The notes under the pieces: model-generated | The model's database searches: none | What the model saw: the letters and a program-made list of their open reading frames with translations, nothing else | Told to the model about the DNA's origin: nothing | Assembly (NCBI RefSeq): GCF_008635795.1 | Contig: NZ_VWRQ01000036.1 | Location: forward strand, 1 to 37,581 | Direction: 5' to 3' | Source of the DNA: Paenibacillus tepidiphilus | GTDB taxonomy: Bacteria; Bacillota; Bacilli; Paenibacillales; Paenibacillaceae | Length of the DNA stretch: 37,581 nt | Program-made: the position numbers and the translations under genes | Part shown: one piece after another, positions 25,673 to 33,760 of the stretch | How the letters are laid out: each line of letters begins with the position of its first letter | How positions within the stretch are numbered: the stretch's first letter is position 1

Positions 25673-25701
25673 TGGCAACCGAGCAAAATTTCCTTTATAA
25701 T
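25673..25701 (+). promoter_or_regulatory. Predicted msrAB promoter
   Basis: TATAAT at 25696-25701 is a perfect -10; TGGCAA at 25673-25678, 17 bases upstream, is a weak -35. The start codon of msrAB follows about 55 bases later. Confidence 0.45.
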
Positions 25702-25755
25702 TAGTGTTAGATTGTGATCTATTTAATTGCATATTACGAATTGGAGGGATAACAA

Positions 25756-26751
25756 GTGAGTGCTATCCAGTCTCAACATATACAAGGCAAGACTGAGCAG
25801 GCCACCTTTGCCGGAGGCTGCTTCTGGTGTATGGTATCGCCGTTCGAGGAATTGCCGGGCATTATCTCCGTCGTCTCCGGGTATACCGGCGGTCATACCG
25901 TCAACCCCACCTACGAAGAGGTCTGTTCGGAAACCACCGGCCACGTCGAGGCGGTTCAGATTACTTATGATCCGTCCGTGTTCCCTTACAGCAAGCTGCT
26001 GGAGCTGTTCTGGCAGCAGATTGATCCGACCGATGCCGGCGGGCAGTTCCATGACCGGGGCTCTTCTTATGAAACGGCGATCTTCTATCACACCGAAGAG
26101 CAGCGGCAGGCTGCCGAGGCATCCAAAGCCGAAGTTGCGGCCAGCGGACGGTTCTCCGGCCCGATTGTGACGCCGATCCTCCCGGCCAAGATCTTTTATC
26201 CGGCAGAGGAGTACCATCAAGGCTACCACCGCAAGAATCCGGGCCATTACAAACGGTACCGCAAGGGTTCGGGACGCGAGGCATTTATTGAGAAGCATTG
26301 GCGGCACAATGAAGATAAGGCCAGTCTCAAGGAACGTCTGACTCCGCTGCAATATGAGGTCACCCAGAACAATGCGACCGAATCGCCGTTCCGGAACGAA
26401 TTCTGGGATCACCACGGCGACGGCATTTATGTGGATATCGTTTCCGGTGAACCGCTGTTCAGCTCGCTGGACAAATATGACTCCGGCTGCGGCTGGCCCA
26501 GCTTCACGCGTCCGATCCGCGACTACTCCGTCAAAGAGAAGACTGACCTCAGCCACATGATGATCCGCACGGAAGTGCGCAGCCAGTCTGCCGACTCCCA
26601 CCTTGGCCATGTATTTACCGACGGTCCAGGACCGAATGGCCTGCGCTACTGCATCAACTCGGCCGCGCTGCGGTTTGTGCCGGAAGCGGAGCTGGACAAG
26701 GAAGGCTACGGCGAATACCACGTGCTGTTCCAGAACCGTCCGGCCGAATAA
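25756..26751 (+). CDS. msrAB: Peptide methionine sulfoxide reductase, MsrA-MsrB fusion
   Basis: This enzyme repairs both S- and R-methionine sulfoxides in oxidised proteins. The N-terminal MsrA domain, about residues 14-165, has the catalytic C22 in GGCFWC. The C-terminal MsrB domain, about 190-325, shows SGCGWPSF, the histidine-rich HLGHVF segment and the catalytic cysteine in RYCINSA. The MsrB part lacks the zinc-binding CxxC pairs, as in some bacterial enzymes. It has 331 residues, usual for the fusion. The start is GTG at 25756 after GGAGGG. There is no signal peptide, so it is cytoplasmic. A strong terminator follows. Confidence 0.96.
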   Translation: MSAIQSQHIQGKTEQATFAGGCFWCMVSPFEELPGIISVVSGYTGGHTVNPTYEEVCSETTGHVEAVQITYDPSVFPYSKLLELFWQQIDPTDAGGQFHDRGSSYETAIFYHTEEQRQAAEASKAEVAASGRFSGPIVTPILPAKIFYPAEEYHQGYHRKNPGHYKRYRKGSGREAFIEKHWRHNEDKASLKERLTPLQYEVTQNNATESPFRNEFWDHHGDGIYVDIVSGEPLFSSLDKYDSGCGWPSFTRPIRDYSVKEKTDLSHMMIRTEVRSQSADSHLGHVFTDGPGPNGLRYCINSAALRFVPEAELDKEGYGEYHVLFQNRPAE

Positions 26752-26776
26752 ATCTTGTTCACGGTATCTACACTAA

Positions 26777-26817
26777 AAAGCCTCCGGGACCGCCATTATG
26801 GCCGTCCCGGAGGCTTT
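26777..26817. terminator. Bidirectional terminator between msrAB and the GNAT gene
   Basis: AAAGCCTCCGGGAC (26777-26790) and GTCCCGGAGGCTTT (26804-26817) form a perfect 14-bp stem. The minus-strand side has a better T-run (A-run at 26775-26779) than the plus-strand side. Confidence 0.85.
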
Positions 26818-26819
26818 AG

Positions 26820-27230
26820 TCATGATAAATAAAGACTCATGCCGGGCGCACCCTCCGGCCGCCGGACAAACCCGAACTGTTCATAGAAGCCGGCTTTGCC
26901 GGCGGCTGCGGACAGCTGCACCCAGCGGATGCCGCTATGCCGGCAGTGCTGCAGCAAGTGCTCCATCATTGCGGTGCCCAGTCCTTGATTCCGGTATTCC
27001 GGCAGCACAATTACATCACAGATTAAGCATTGAATCACTCCGTCCGAGACGATCCGGCCAGAGGCGGCCAGCTTCCCGTCCCGGTATATAACCGCTACAT
27101 GCCAGCTGCCGCGCAGCGCTTGCTGCAGACATTCCGCATCCCAGCGGCCCTCAGGGTCCCAGCCTGTGGATTGATACAGCTGAGCATATTCCTCCGGACC
27201 GGGAAATCCGGCTTTCACCTGCACTTTCAT
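26820..27230 (-). CDS. GNAT-family N-acetyltransferase
   Basis: This is a small acetyl-CoA-dependent acetyltransferase with an unknown acceptor. Motif A is visible as VLPEYRNQGLGTAMM, with the Q/RxxGxG/A acetyl-CoA loop as RNQGLGTA. The following helix and the YEQFGFV motif complete the fold. The start ATG at 27230 lies 7 bases after GGAGG. The product has 136 residues, normal for the family. It follows the DUF4349 lipoprotein gene by 35 bases and may share its transcript. Confidence 0.92.
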   Translation of the reverse strand: MKVQVKAGFPGPEEYAQLYQSTGWDPEGRWDAECLQQALRGSWHVAVIYRDGKLAASGRIVSDGVIQCLICDVIVLPEYRNQGLGTAMMEHLLQHCRHSGIRWVQLSAAAGKAGFYEQFGFVRRPEGAPGMSLYLS

Positions 27231-27265
27231 ACCTGTTCCTCCCCCAAGGTTCCCGTATAACAAAA

Positions 27266-28408
27266 TTATGGCTTTACATGTTCATCTCCGGGTCCGGCCT
27301 CGCCCTCCGCCCCGGCCGGTTCACCGGAAGGAAGCTCAGCCTGCCGGTTAGGCCGGCCGACTTGCCGGATTCGCTCCAGAAGCTCGGATTCCCGCCGGTT
27401 GGTTTTTTTGCGGATAAACAGAATAACGGCGACAATGACAGCGATAACAATCAGCACCGGCAGGGCACCGGCCAGAACTACGAACAGCCACTGAAACGTA
27501 ACAGACAACGCATTCACGCTGCCCTTCAGAGCATCGGATGCGCGGGTGAGCAGCGGGCCCTGCTCTTCTTTGGCCGCATCGATAACTAATGCCTCTGTCT
27601 GGTACAGCCGCAGCTCCACCGTCGAGAAGGAGACGTTCTGGTCGATGTAACGCATTCTGCCCTTGATCTGTTCAATCTCTTCCTGAATGGCTCCAAGCTG
27701 GTTCGCAAAGGCAACCAGATCGGCGGATTTCGTCGCTTTCTCCATAAACTCCAGATAGCGGGTCTCCATCAGCTGCTTGGCCTTGAGACTCGACTCCAGA
27801 TCGACGTATTCCTCGGAGACATCCTGCCCCTGAATGCTGCGCTGAAGATTCTCATTCTTGATCTTCTCCAGATTGTCCAGGAACGGCGAGAATCCGGAGG
27901 CCGGAACCTTCAGGACAAATGTGCCGCCGCGCTCCGAATCCGTCACACTCTCGTTAAATCCGATGATGTACCCGCCTGCCAAAGTAACCATATTCCGCAC
28001 TTCGGTTTGCGCAGCGTTATAATCTTCAACCTCCATCACCAGATTGGCCTTGTAGATTAATTTCTTGTTCAGTCCGGCGGCGACATCGCTGCTTGTAATG
28101 CCCGCAGCCGTTTCAGCCGTCTTCTCTGCATTCAGCGCCTGGATAGAGGCGCCCCCGCCTCCGACCGCTGCGTTTCCATCGGCCATTTGATCGGCGGATG
28201 CCGTATTCGCCAGCGCCTCACTTTCAGTTACAGCTGCAGCCGGCGCTTCCGGTGCACCGCCGTCGGCGGTATCCGCACCGCTTTGCAGCGAGCTCTCTAC
28301 TGCGGCGTTATCCGCCGCATAATTACTGTTGCTTGCCGAACCGCAGCCCGCCAGAAGCACAACCAAACAAATCAGACACAACAAATAATGCAGACCCCGT
28401 TTTCTCAT
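27266..28408 (-). CDS. DUF4349-type lipoprotein with coiled coil and C-terminal membrane segment
   Basis: This is an exported envelope protein of unknown activity. A signal peptide ends in LLAGC, with the lipidated cysteine near residue 21, followed by a low-complexity Ala/Ser/Asp tether. A DUF4349-like core begins near KLIYKANLVMEVEDYNAA and includes ITGFNES-like GGYIIGFNES and LKVPASGF. A long coiled coil (about 205-275, with the EEIEQIKGRMRYIDQN region) follows, then a membrane segment at about 315-340 and a charged cytoplasmic tail. I chose the start at 28408 because GGAGG lies 8 bases upstream; ATG at 28414 is only 2 bases from it. With both lipid and membrane anchors it may tether two layers or sense the envelope. 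Confidence 0.88.
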   Translation of the reverse strand: MRKRGLHYLLCLICLVVLLAGCGSASNSNYAADNAAVESSLQSGADTADGGAPEAPAAAVTESEALANTASADQMADGNAAVGGGGASIQALNAEKTAETAAGITSSDVAAGLNKKLIYKANLVMEVEDYNAAQTEVRNMVTLAGGYIIGFNESVTDSERGGTFVLKVPASGFSPFLDNLEKIKNENLQRSIQGQDVSEEYVDLESSLKAKQLMETRYLEFMEKATKSADLVAFANQLGAIQEEIEQIKGRMRYIDQNVSFSTVELRLYQTEALVIDAAKEEQGPLLTRASDALKGSVNALSVTFQWLFVVLAGALPVLIVIAVIVAVILFIRKKTNRRESELLERIRQVGRPNRQAELPSGEPAGAEGEAGPGDEHVKP

Positions 28409-28601
28409 TTCCATGACCTCCACAAGTGTAGTAAACTTCGTTTCCTGCACCGTACAGCTTGCCGGACGCAGAGGCTTATCGTCTCTATGCTTCTCCGCGT
28501 TACTGTTCCAGACGTGTCAGATGCTGGAAAGTTGCGGCCGAAGGGCGGGAATTGCATTATTTGTTGCCGGAATTATCCGGATCGTCACAAACGGGGCCTG
28601 T

Positions 28602-28715
28602 TTGCGAAAATATCTGCAATTTGTTAGAATATTGGCATCTGCATAGACCAACAACAAAAACCCTATTCCAATTGGAAAAGGGTAAGGTCTGACCGGGCAA
28701 GCTCCACCTTGCCGG
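28602..28715 (+). promoter_or_regulatory. Promoter and structured leader of the DUF1540 gene
   Basis: TTGCGA (28602-28607) and TAGAAT (28625-28630) are spaced 17 bases apart. The leader then holds a near-perfect 22-bp palindrome at 28661-28682 (core TTCCAATTGGAA, one mismatch) and a second hairpin at 28693-28715 (CCGG-GCAAG with CTTGC-CGG). The first could be an operator or an RNA hairpin. The remaining part of the 28409-28775 gap shows no gene. Confidence 0.45.
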
Positions 28716-28775
28716 ACAGAATCATGTGTTTGTCTGAACAGATTGTCATTTCCGAGTAAGGGGAGGTGAACCCTC

Positions 28776-28928
28776 ATGGCAAAAGACGTACTGTGCGCAG
28801 TGAATTCCTGTACTTACTGGGAAGAAGAGAACAGATGCAAAGCCGAATCCATCTTCGTTGCTTACCATGCCGCCAAGCAGCCTACAGAACCTGAAGAAAC
28901 GGATTGCAAGACATTCAAAAGGAAATAA
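28776..28928 (+). CDS. DUF1540-family small cysteine protein
   Basis: This 50-residue protein begins MAKDVLCAVNSCTYW and carries four cysteines at C7, C12, C21 and C44. That matches the DUF1540 pattern of one domain with four conserved cysteines, which probably bind a metal. The ribosome site GGGAGGTGA lies 6 bases before the ATG at 28776. A promoter with 17-base spacing lies upstream and a good terminator directly downstream, so it is an independent unit. The function of the family is not established; members are common in spore-formers and clostridia. Confidence 0.85.
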   Translation: MAKDVLCAVNSCTYWEEENRCKAESIFVAYHAAKQPTEPEETDCKTFKRK

Positions 28929-28938
28929 TCTCTTCGCG

Positions 28939-28965
28939 AAGGAACCCTCCACGGTTCCTTCTTTT
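28939..28965 (+). terminator. Terminator of the DUF1540 gene
   Basis: AAGGAACC (28939-28946) and GGTTCCTT (28953-28960) form an 8-bp stem around a six-base loop, and CTTTT follows on the plus strand. Confidence 0.75.
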
Positions 28966-29026
28966 ACTGTGTTCATTTTATCAGCATTGAGAATTATTAT
29001 CAAGTGTTTGGACAAAAAAACGGATT

Positions 29027-29070
29027 AAAAACCTTAAATCCGGGTGGATAACCCCGGTTTTAAGGTTTTT
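29027..29070. terminator. Bidirectional terminator near metE
   Basis: AAAAACCTTAAA (29027-29038) pairs with TTTAAGGTTTTT (29059-29070) and CCGGG with CCCGG inside, 17 pairs with one mismatch. T-runs exist on both strands. It lies 159 bases beyond the metE stop, and the sequence between shows no gene. Confidence 0.8.
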
Positions 29071-29228
29071 GCGGTTTCAGTGTTCCCAGCCTCTATTAGC
29101 AACCCTAGCTTTCCGTTCCACTCAGCCGGATTTCCTATGATTAGGTATTGGCCCCGTTACCGGATTCCGATTTGCCTCTCTCCGTAGCCCCGCTATGATG
29201 CGGAACATCCCCAATCGGGTGCTGACCT

Positions 29229-31538
29229 TTAGCTGACTGTGCTTTCCGCTAAAGCAATGCCTGCGCGGACAAGCCGGGCCGCCTCCACCATATGACTCAG
29301 CGCCGCTTCCGTCTCCTCCCACCCGCGCGTCTTCAGCCCGCAGTCCGGATTGATCCAGAACTGCGCCGGATCGAGCACCTGCAGCGCCCGTTCGATATTC
29401 CGTACCATCTCTTCCGTCACCGGCACCCGGGGGCTGTGAATATCGTACACGCCAAGCCCGATGCCCTTGTCATAGGCATTGTCCTCGAAAGCAGAGATCA
29501 GCTCCCCGTGGCTGCGGGAGGTCTCAATGGAAATGACGTCGGCATCCATCTCGGCAATGCTATGGATCATTTCGTTGAAATCGCTGTAGCACATATGGGT
29601 ATGGATCTGCGTCTCATCCTTCACGCCTGTGGTGGCGATGCGGAAGGCACGGACAGCCCAATCCAGATAGGCCCCATGCTCCTCTGCTTTGAGCGGCAGA
29701 CCCTCCCGGATGGCCGGCTCATCCACCTGGATCATTCCGATCCCGGCCTGCTCCAGCGCCCCGACTTCCTCCCTTAGCGCCAGTGCAATCTGTGTAGCCA
29801 CTTCCTCCCGGCTGATATCCTCGCGCACAAACGACCAGTTCAGAATGGTGACCGGGCCGGTCAGCATGCCTTTGACAGGGAGCGGTGTCAGCGACTGCGC
29901 GTACCGGCTCTCCTCCACGGTCATCGGCTGTCCCCATGCCACGTCGGCGTAGATGACCGGCGGCTTCACGCAGCGCGAGCCGTAAGACTGCACCCAGCCG
30001 CCTGCCGTGAACAGGAAGCCGTCCAGCTTCTCGGCGAAGAACTCCACCATATCGGTGCGCTCAAATTCGCCGTGCACCAGCACGTCCAGCCCGAGCCGCT
30101 CCTGAAGGGCAACCGCGTCGTCCATGCAGCCACGGATGTAAGCGTCGTAGCGCTCCTTGCTCCAGACGCCCTTGCGCCATTTCAGGCGGGCCTGGCGCAC
30201 CTCGGCGGTCTGCGGGAAGCTGCCGATCGTAGTCGTCGGCAGCAGCGGCAGCCGCCATCTCTCCCGCTGCAGCTCCGCACGCTCCGCGTACGGCAAAGCG
30301 CGGGAGAGGCGCCCGGGCGGCAAGGCCGCGAGCCGCCCGGCCACATCCGCCCTGCCGCGCTCCGGCAGGGCCCGCAGAGCCGCCAGCGCGCGGCGGCTCT
30401 CCTCCAGGGCGGCGGCATGCTCCGCCTGCCGCCCTTCCGCGGCCGCGGCGATCAGCTGGAGCTCGCCCAGCTTCTCGTCCGCGAACGCCAGCGCCTGCCG
30501 CACCGCCGCAGGCAGGCTCTCTTCCCCCTGCACGGTGACCGGCACGTGCAGGAGACTGGCGGACGGCTGAAGCAGCAGCCGGTCCGCCGGGACATGCCCG
30601 CCGAGCTCGGCCACGAGCGCGAGCTTGGCATCCAGATCGGCGCGCCAGATGCCGCGGCCGTCCACGATGCCGGCGGCGAGCCATTTGTCCGCCGGCCAGC
30701 CCAGGCGGCGCACAGCCGCGAGGTTCGCGCCGCGGTCATGGACGAAGTCCAGGCCCAGGCCCTGGACCGGCAGGCGCAGCAGCGCTTCAAGCGGCTCCGC
30801 CGCCGCGAAATAGGTCTGCAGCAGCAGCTTCAGCCCCGGCACGGCAGCGGCAAGCTCACCGTAGATCTGCTCCAGCAAGCCGATCTCCGCTGCGCTCAGG
30901 CCCGTAACGATTGCCGGCTCATCCATCTGCACCCATTCCACACCCTCCTGCTCCAGCTCCTGCAGCAGTTGGATATACACCGGGATAAAGCTTGCAACGG
31001 CTTCACCGGTCTCTTCTGCCGCATAGCCCCTGGACAGCTTCACGAAGGTATAGGGGCCGACAATGACCGGCTTGCCGGCAATGCCCGCCCGTTCCTTGGC
31101 GAAGCGGTAAGCCGCCAGCGGCTTGTTCTCGACAAGCTGCGGCTGCAAGCCGCCGATCTCCGGAACAATATAGTGGTAATTGGTATTGAACCACTTGGTC
31201 ATCGCACAAGCCGGCGCCTCGCTGTTGCCGCGCGCCATGGCGAAATACAGTTCCAGCGGAACCGCACCGCCTTCATACCGGAACCTTGGCGGTACCAGGC
31301 CGAACATGGCGGCTGTGTCCAGCACATGATCGTAGAAGGTGAAGTCGCCAACGGGAATCAGCTGAATGCCGGCCTGCTGCTGAACCCGCAAATGCTGCAG
31401 CTGCAGCTTCTCCATCTCCTCCCGGAAAACGGCTTCCTCTATTTTGCCGCTCCAGAAGGCTTCCAGCACCTTCTTCCATTCCCGGCTCCGGCCGATCCGC
31501 GGGTACCCCAGATTGCTGGTAATCAGACTTGCTGTCAT
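29229..31538 (-). CDS. metE: Cobalamin-independent methionine synthase
   Basis: This enzyme transfers a methyl group from 5-methyltetrahydropteroyltri-glutamate to homocysteine, forming methionine. The N-terminal domain starts with NLGYPRIGRSREWKKVLEAF. The C-terminal catalytic domain carries the zinc ligands in HTHMCYSDF and NPDCGLKTR, and the TTTIGSFPQT start. I chose the ATG at 31538 (MTASLITSNLGYP); the frame runs further upstream to 31652 without homology. It has 769 residues, usual for MetE. The segment joining the domains (about residues 370-470) is very Ala/Arg/Leu-rich and about 85% GC by hand count at 30301-30360. No S-box, T-box or cobalamin riboswitch was recognised upstream. Confidence 0.96.
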   Translation of the reverse strand: MTASLITSNLGYPRIGRSREWKKVLEAFWSGKIEEAVFREEMEKLQLQHLRVQQQAGIQLIPVGDFTFYDHVLDTAAMFGLVPPRFRYEGGAVPLELYFAMARGNSEAPACAMTKWFNTNYHYIVPEIGGLQPQLVENKPLAAYRFAKERAGIAGKPVIVGPYTFVKLSRGYAAEETGEAVASFIPVYIQLLQELEQEGVEWVQMDEPAIVTGLSAAEIGLLEQIYGELAAAVPGLKLLLQTYFAAAEPLEALLRLPVQGLGLDFVHDRGANLAAVRRLGWPADKWLAAGIVDGRGIWRADLDAKLALVAELGGHVPADRLLLQPSASLLHVPVTVQGEESLPAAVRQALAFADEKLGELQLIAAAAEGRQAEHAAALEESRRALAALRALPERGRADVAGRLAALPPGRLSRALPYAERAELQRERWRLPLLPTTTIGSFPQTAEVRQARLKWRKGVWSKERYDAYIRGCMDDAVALQERLGLDVLVHGEFERTDMVEFFAEKLDGFLFTAGGWVQSYGSRCVKPPVIYADVAWGQPMTVEESRYAQSLTPLPVKGMLTGPVTILNWSFVREDISREEVATQIALALREEVGALEQAGIGMIQVDEPAIREGLPLKAEEHGAYLDWAVRAFRIATTGVKDETQIHTHMCYSDFNEMIHSIAEMDADVISIETSRSHGELISAFEDNAYDKGIGLGVYDIHSPRVPVTEEMVRNIERALQVLDPAQFWINPDCGLKTRGWEETEAALSHMVEAARLVRAGIALAESTVS

Positions 31539-32015
31539 TATCCATCCACTCCATTTCATATAATTATCGTTGTTATACGCATTGTAAAGAAAGCTTAATC
31601 CGATCCTTGCTGTCCCTTGTTTCCAGCTAACCGGGTGCCATGCGGCAGGCACATTTACATCCGGTCTTATGTACCTCTACTGTCACACTCAACCTCTTCC
31701 CCGCAATTGCTGCTTGCTGATTTCCGGCGTCTCCTGTACGTCTCCTGTCGAGCTGATGCCATCATACTGAATCTCCCGCCTTGCGGCAATAGCTGGAAGG
31801 GCATTCCGGTTATACCCGTTAGCTATAGCCGAGCCGGGATATGACTGGCCAGACCTGGTAGGCTTGGGTACGATGCGCTGCAGCAGAGCCGCCTTAGATC
31901 GCCCCGGGCATGAGGAGCGGGATTCCGCCTGGACGGACACGGTCCCGCTGCTGCTTGCAGCTGCTTATAAGCAAAAGCTATAATCTCCCCGCACTCCGGT
32001 TATCCGCCACAGCGA
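31539..32015. other. Region upstream of metE, no certain gene
   Basis: This holds the metE leader and promoter region on the minus strand. A TTTACA-like -35 lies near 31586, but no convincing -10 was fixed. An 83-codon frame at 31689-31940 (minus, ending QLRGRG) has no ribosome site that I can support and no recognised domain. I searched by eye for the conserved cores of SAM, T-box and cobalamin riboswitches and found none. Confidence 0.35.
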
Positions 32016-32052
32016 AAAGCCGCGCCTTCCGGATCGCGGAAGGCGCGGCTTT
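32016..32052 (-). terminator. Terminator of uppP
   Basis: A perfect 16-bp stem (32016-32031 with 32037-32052; GC-rich core CCGCGCCTTCCG) has a five-base loop and a TTTT tail on the minus strand. It lies 64 bases beyond the uppP stop. Confidence 0.85.
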
Positions 32053-32116
32053 GCTAATGCAATCAATAGAGTATCCCGGTAAGCCCGGCAGCAATTTAAG
32101 CAGTAACCGAGTCAGA

Positions 32117-32977
32117 TTAGAACCAGACCAGATATACCACAGCGGCCAGCACAATCCGGTAGATCGCGAACGGCACCAGCTTGATCTTGTTGATCAGCTT
32201 CAGGAAGAAGCGGATGGACACCAGAGCGAACACGAACGCGCTGATAAAGCCGGCGATAAAGAACGGCAGCGCATCTATCGTGAAATACTCCCAGTTCTTG
32301 ACCAGCGAAATTGCGCTCGCCCCGGCCATAATCGGCACCGCCATAATGAACGTGAAGTCCGCAGCCGCGCGGTGGCTCATGCCCAGCAGCACGCCGCCGG
32401 AGATCGTCGAGCCGGAGCGCGAGAAGCCTGGCCACAGCGACAGACATTGCACCAGCCCGACCGACAGCGCCTGCCGGTATGTAATCTGGTCAACAGTTTC
32501 CACCTTGACCTGCTTGGGTGCGAAACGGTCGGCTATAATCATGAAGATGGCCCCGATGACCAGTCCGATCAGCACCGTAGAGGTGGAGAACAGATGCTCA
32601 TCGATATAATCCTCCAGCAGCACGCCCATAATGCCCGCCGGAATCAGGCCCACAATGACCTGTGCCAGCTTGAGACGGCCGGTGGTCTCTACCTGCGGCT
32701 GGCCATCCGGCACCGCCGCCAGCTCCTTGCGGCTGAAGCGCTTCAGGCCGAGCAGGTCAATGAACCTGTTACGGAAGACGACGACAACCGCGAGGATCGA
32801 ACCGAGCTGGATGACGATTTTGAACGTATTGGCCGTATATTTACCGAGAAATTCCTGCGATTTCAGCCACATGTCATCGACAATAATCATGTGTCCCGTG
32901 GAGGATACCGGAGCAAATTCCGTCAAACCTTCCACAATTCCTAGTATGATAGCTTTAATAATAGTCAGCAGCTCCAT
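32117..32977 (-). CDS. uppP: Undecaprenyl-diphosphatase, BacA/UppP type
   Basis: This membrane phosphatase converts undecaprenyl diphosphate to the monophosphate, recycling the lipid carrier of wall synthesis and competing with bacitracin for its target. Both family motifs are present: EGLTEFAPVSSTGH near the N-terminus, and FSRSGSTISGGVLLGMSHR with the catalytic serine/arginine. It has 286 residues and about eight membrane segments. The ribosome site GGGGGAG lies 4 bases before the ATG at 32977. It follows the dedA gene by 134 bases in the same direction, with no strong terminator seen between them. Confidence 0.96.
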   Translation of the reverse strand: MELLTIIKAIILGIVEGLTEFAPVSSTGHMIIVDDMWLKSQEFLGKYTANTFKIVIQLGSILAVVVVFRNRFIDLLGLKRFSRKELAAVPDGQPQVETTGRLKLAQVIVGLIPAGIMGVLLEDYIDEHLFSTSTVLIGLVIGAIFMIIADRFAPKQVKVETVDQITYRQALSVGLVQCLSLWPGFSRSGSTISGGVLLGMSHRAAADFTFIMAVPIMAGASAISLVKNWEYFTIDALPFFIAGFISAFVFALVSIRFFLKLINKIKLVPFAIYRIVLAAVVYLVWF

Positions 32978-33111
32978 GGTTCTCCCCCTTATTAGCCTCC
33001 ACTCCGTGGAGTTATATTGGATAGCCCGTTGTCAGCCGGGCATTATCTGCATCTGTTGAGACAAGGACTTCTCACCGGGCAGCCCTATTCAGCCGGCCGC
33101 TCCAGTCATAT

Positions 33112-33744
33112 TCAGTCCACATTGCCTGCGGTCTTGCCGCCCCGCTTCCGTTTGCGGAAAAAGAGTACCCCGAGCACCACCATGCCCACTGCCAGCAGCG
33201 CATATACGAAATTAGAGTACGTTTCGATGTAGCCGCCGATGTCCTCCCAGTTCTCGCCGAGCGCGGCGCCCAGCATGACCAGCAGTGTATTCCAGCCCAG
33301 CGTGCCGATCGTTGTAAAAATCATGAACACGCCGAACTTCATCCCCGACATCCCCGCCGGGATCGAGATCAGGCTGCGTACAAGCGGCACCATGCGGCAG
33401 AACAGTACGGTCCAGTAGCCGTATTTGTCAAACCAGGCATCCGCTTTGCGGATGTCGCTCTTTTTGATGCGGATGATACCGCCCCAGCGGTCGACAATGC
33501 GCTCGAGCCGTTCCACATCCAGCAGCCGTCCGATCCAGTACAGAATCACCGCTCCCAGCAGAGACCCGAGCGTCGAAGCCACAAGCACCCCGGGAATCGT
33601 CAGTCCGCTGGTCGTTGTCATGAACCCGCCGAACGGCAGGATGATCTCCGAAGGGATCGGCGGAAAAATATTTTCCAGCGCCAGCATCAGGAAGATGCCG
33701 AAGTAGCCGAACTGCTCCATTATGTCTGTAATCCATGTTTTCAT
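33112..33744 (-). CDS. DedA-family membrane protein, probable polyprenyl-phosphate flippase
   Basis: This is an integral membrane protein of the DedA (SNARE-associated/VTT) family. The hallmark ENIFPPIPSEIILPFGGF appears at about residues 24-41, and the second motif FCRMVPLVRSLISIPAGMSGM at about 129-149 contains the conserved arginines. It has 210 residues and ends in a Lys/Arg-rich cytoplasmic tail. DedA proteins of the UptA group return undecaprenyl phosphate to the inner leaflet (established for the family); the present protein may do so (inference). It starts 16 bases after the BceB-type gene, so it is very likely in that operon, and it precedes uppP. Confidence 0.92.
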   Translation of the reverse strand: MKTWITDIMEQFGYFGIFLMLALENIFPPIPSEIILPFGGFMTTTSGLTIPGVLVASTLGSLLGAVILYWIGRLLDVERLERIVDRWGGIIRIKKSDIRKADAWFDKYGYWTVLFCRMVPLVRSLISIPAGMSGMKFGVFMIFTTIGTLGWNTLLVMLGAALGENWEDIGGYIETYSNFVYALLAVGMVVLGVLFFRKRKRGGKTAGNVD

Positions 33745-33760
33745 TGTCCTGACCTCCGCG

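Noticed and set aside
30072..31598. A 508-codon plus-strand frame antisense to metE
   Set aside because: It coincides with the GC-rich part of metE, where stop codons are scarce on all frames. The peptide is His/Gln/Arg-rich and has no ribosome site.
31640..31665. GTGCC-N8-GGCAC hairpin in the metE leader as a T-box antiterminator
   Set aside because: The invariant GGTGG-ACCGCG core is absent and no competing terminator was seen.
31740..31900. Plus-strand stretch with CCCGCC and GGCCAGACCTGGTAGGC, reminiscent of cobalamin riboswitch pieces
   Set aside because: The order and spacing of the conserved boxes do not fit, and no plus-strand gene follows.
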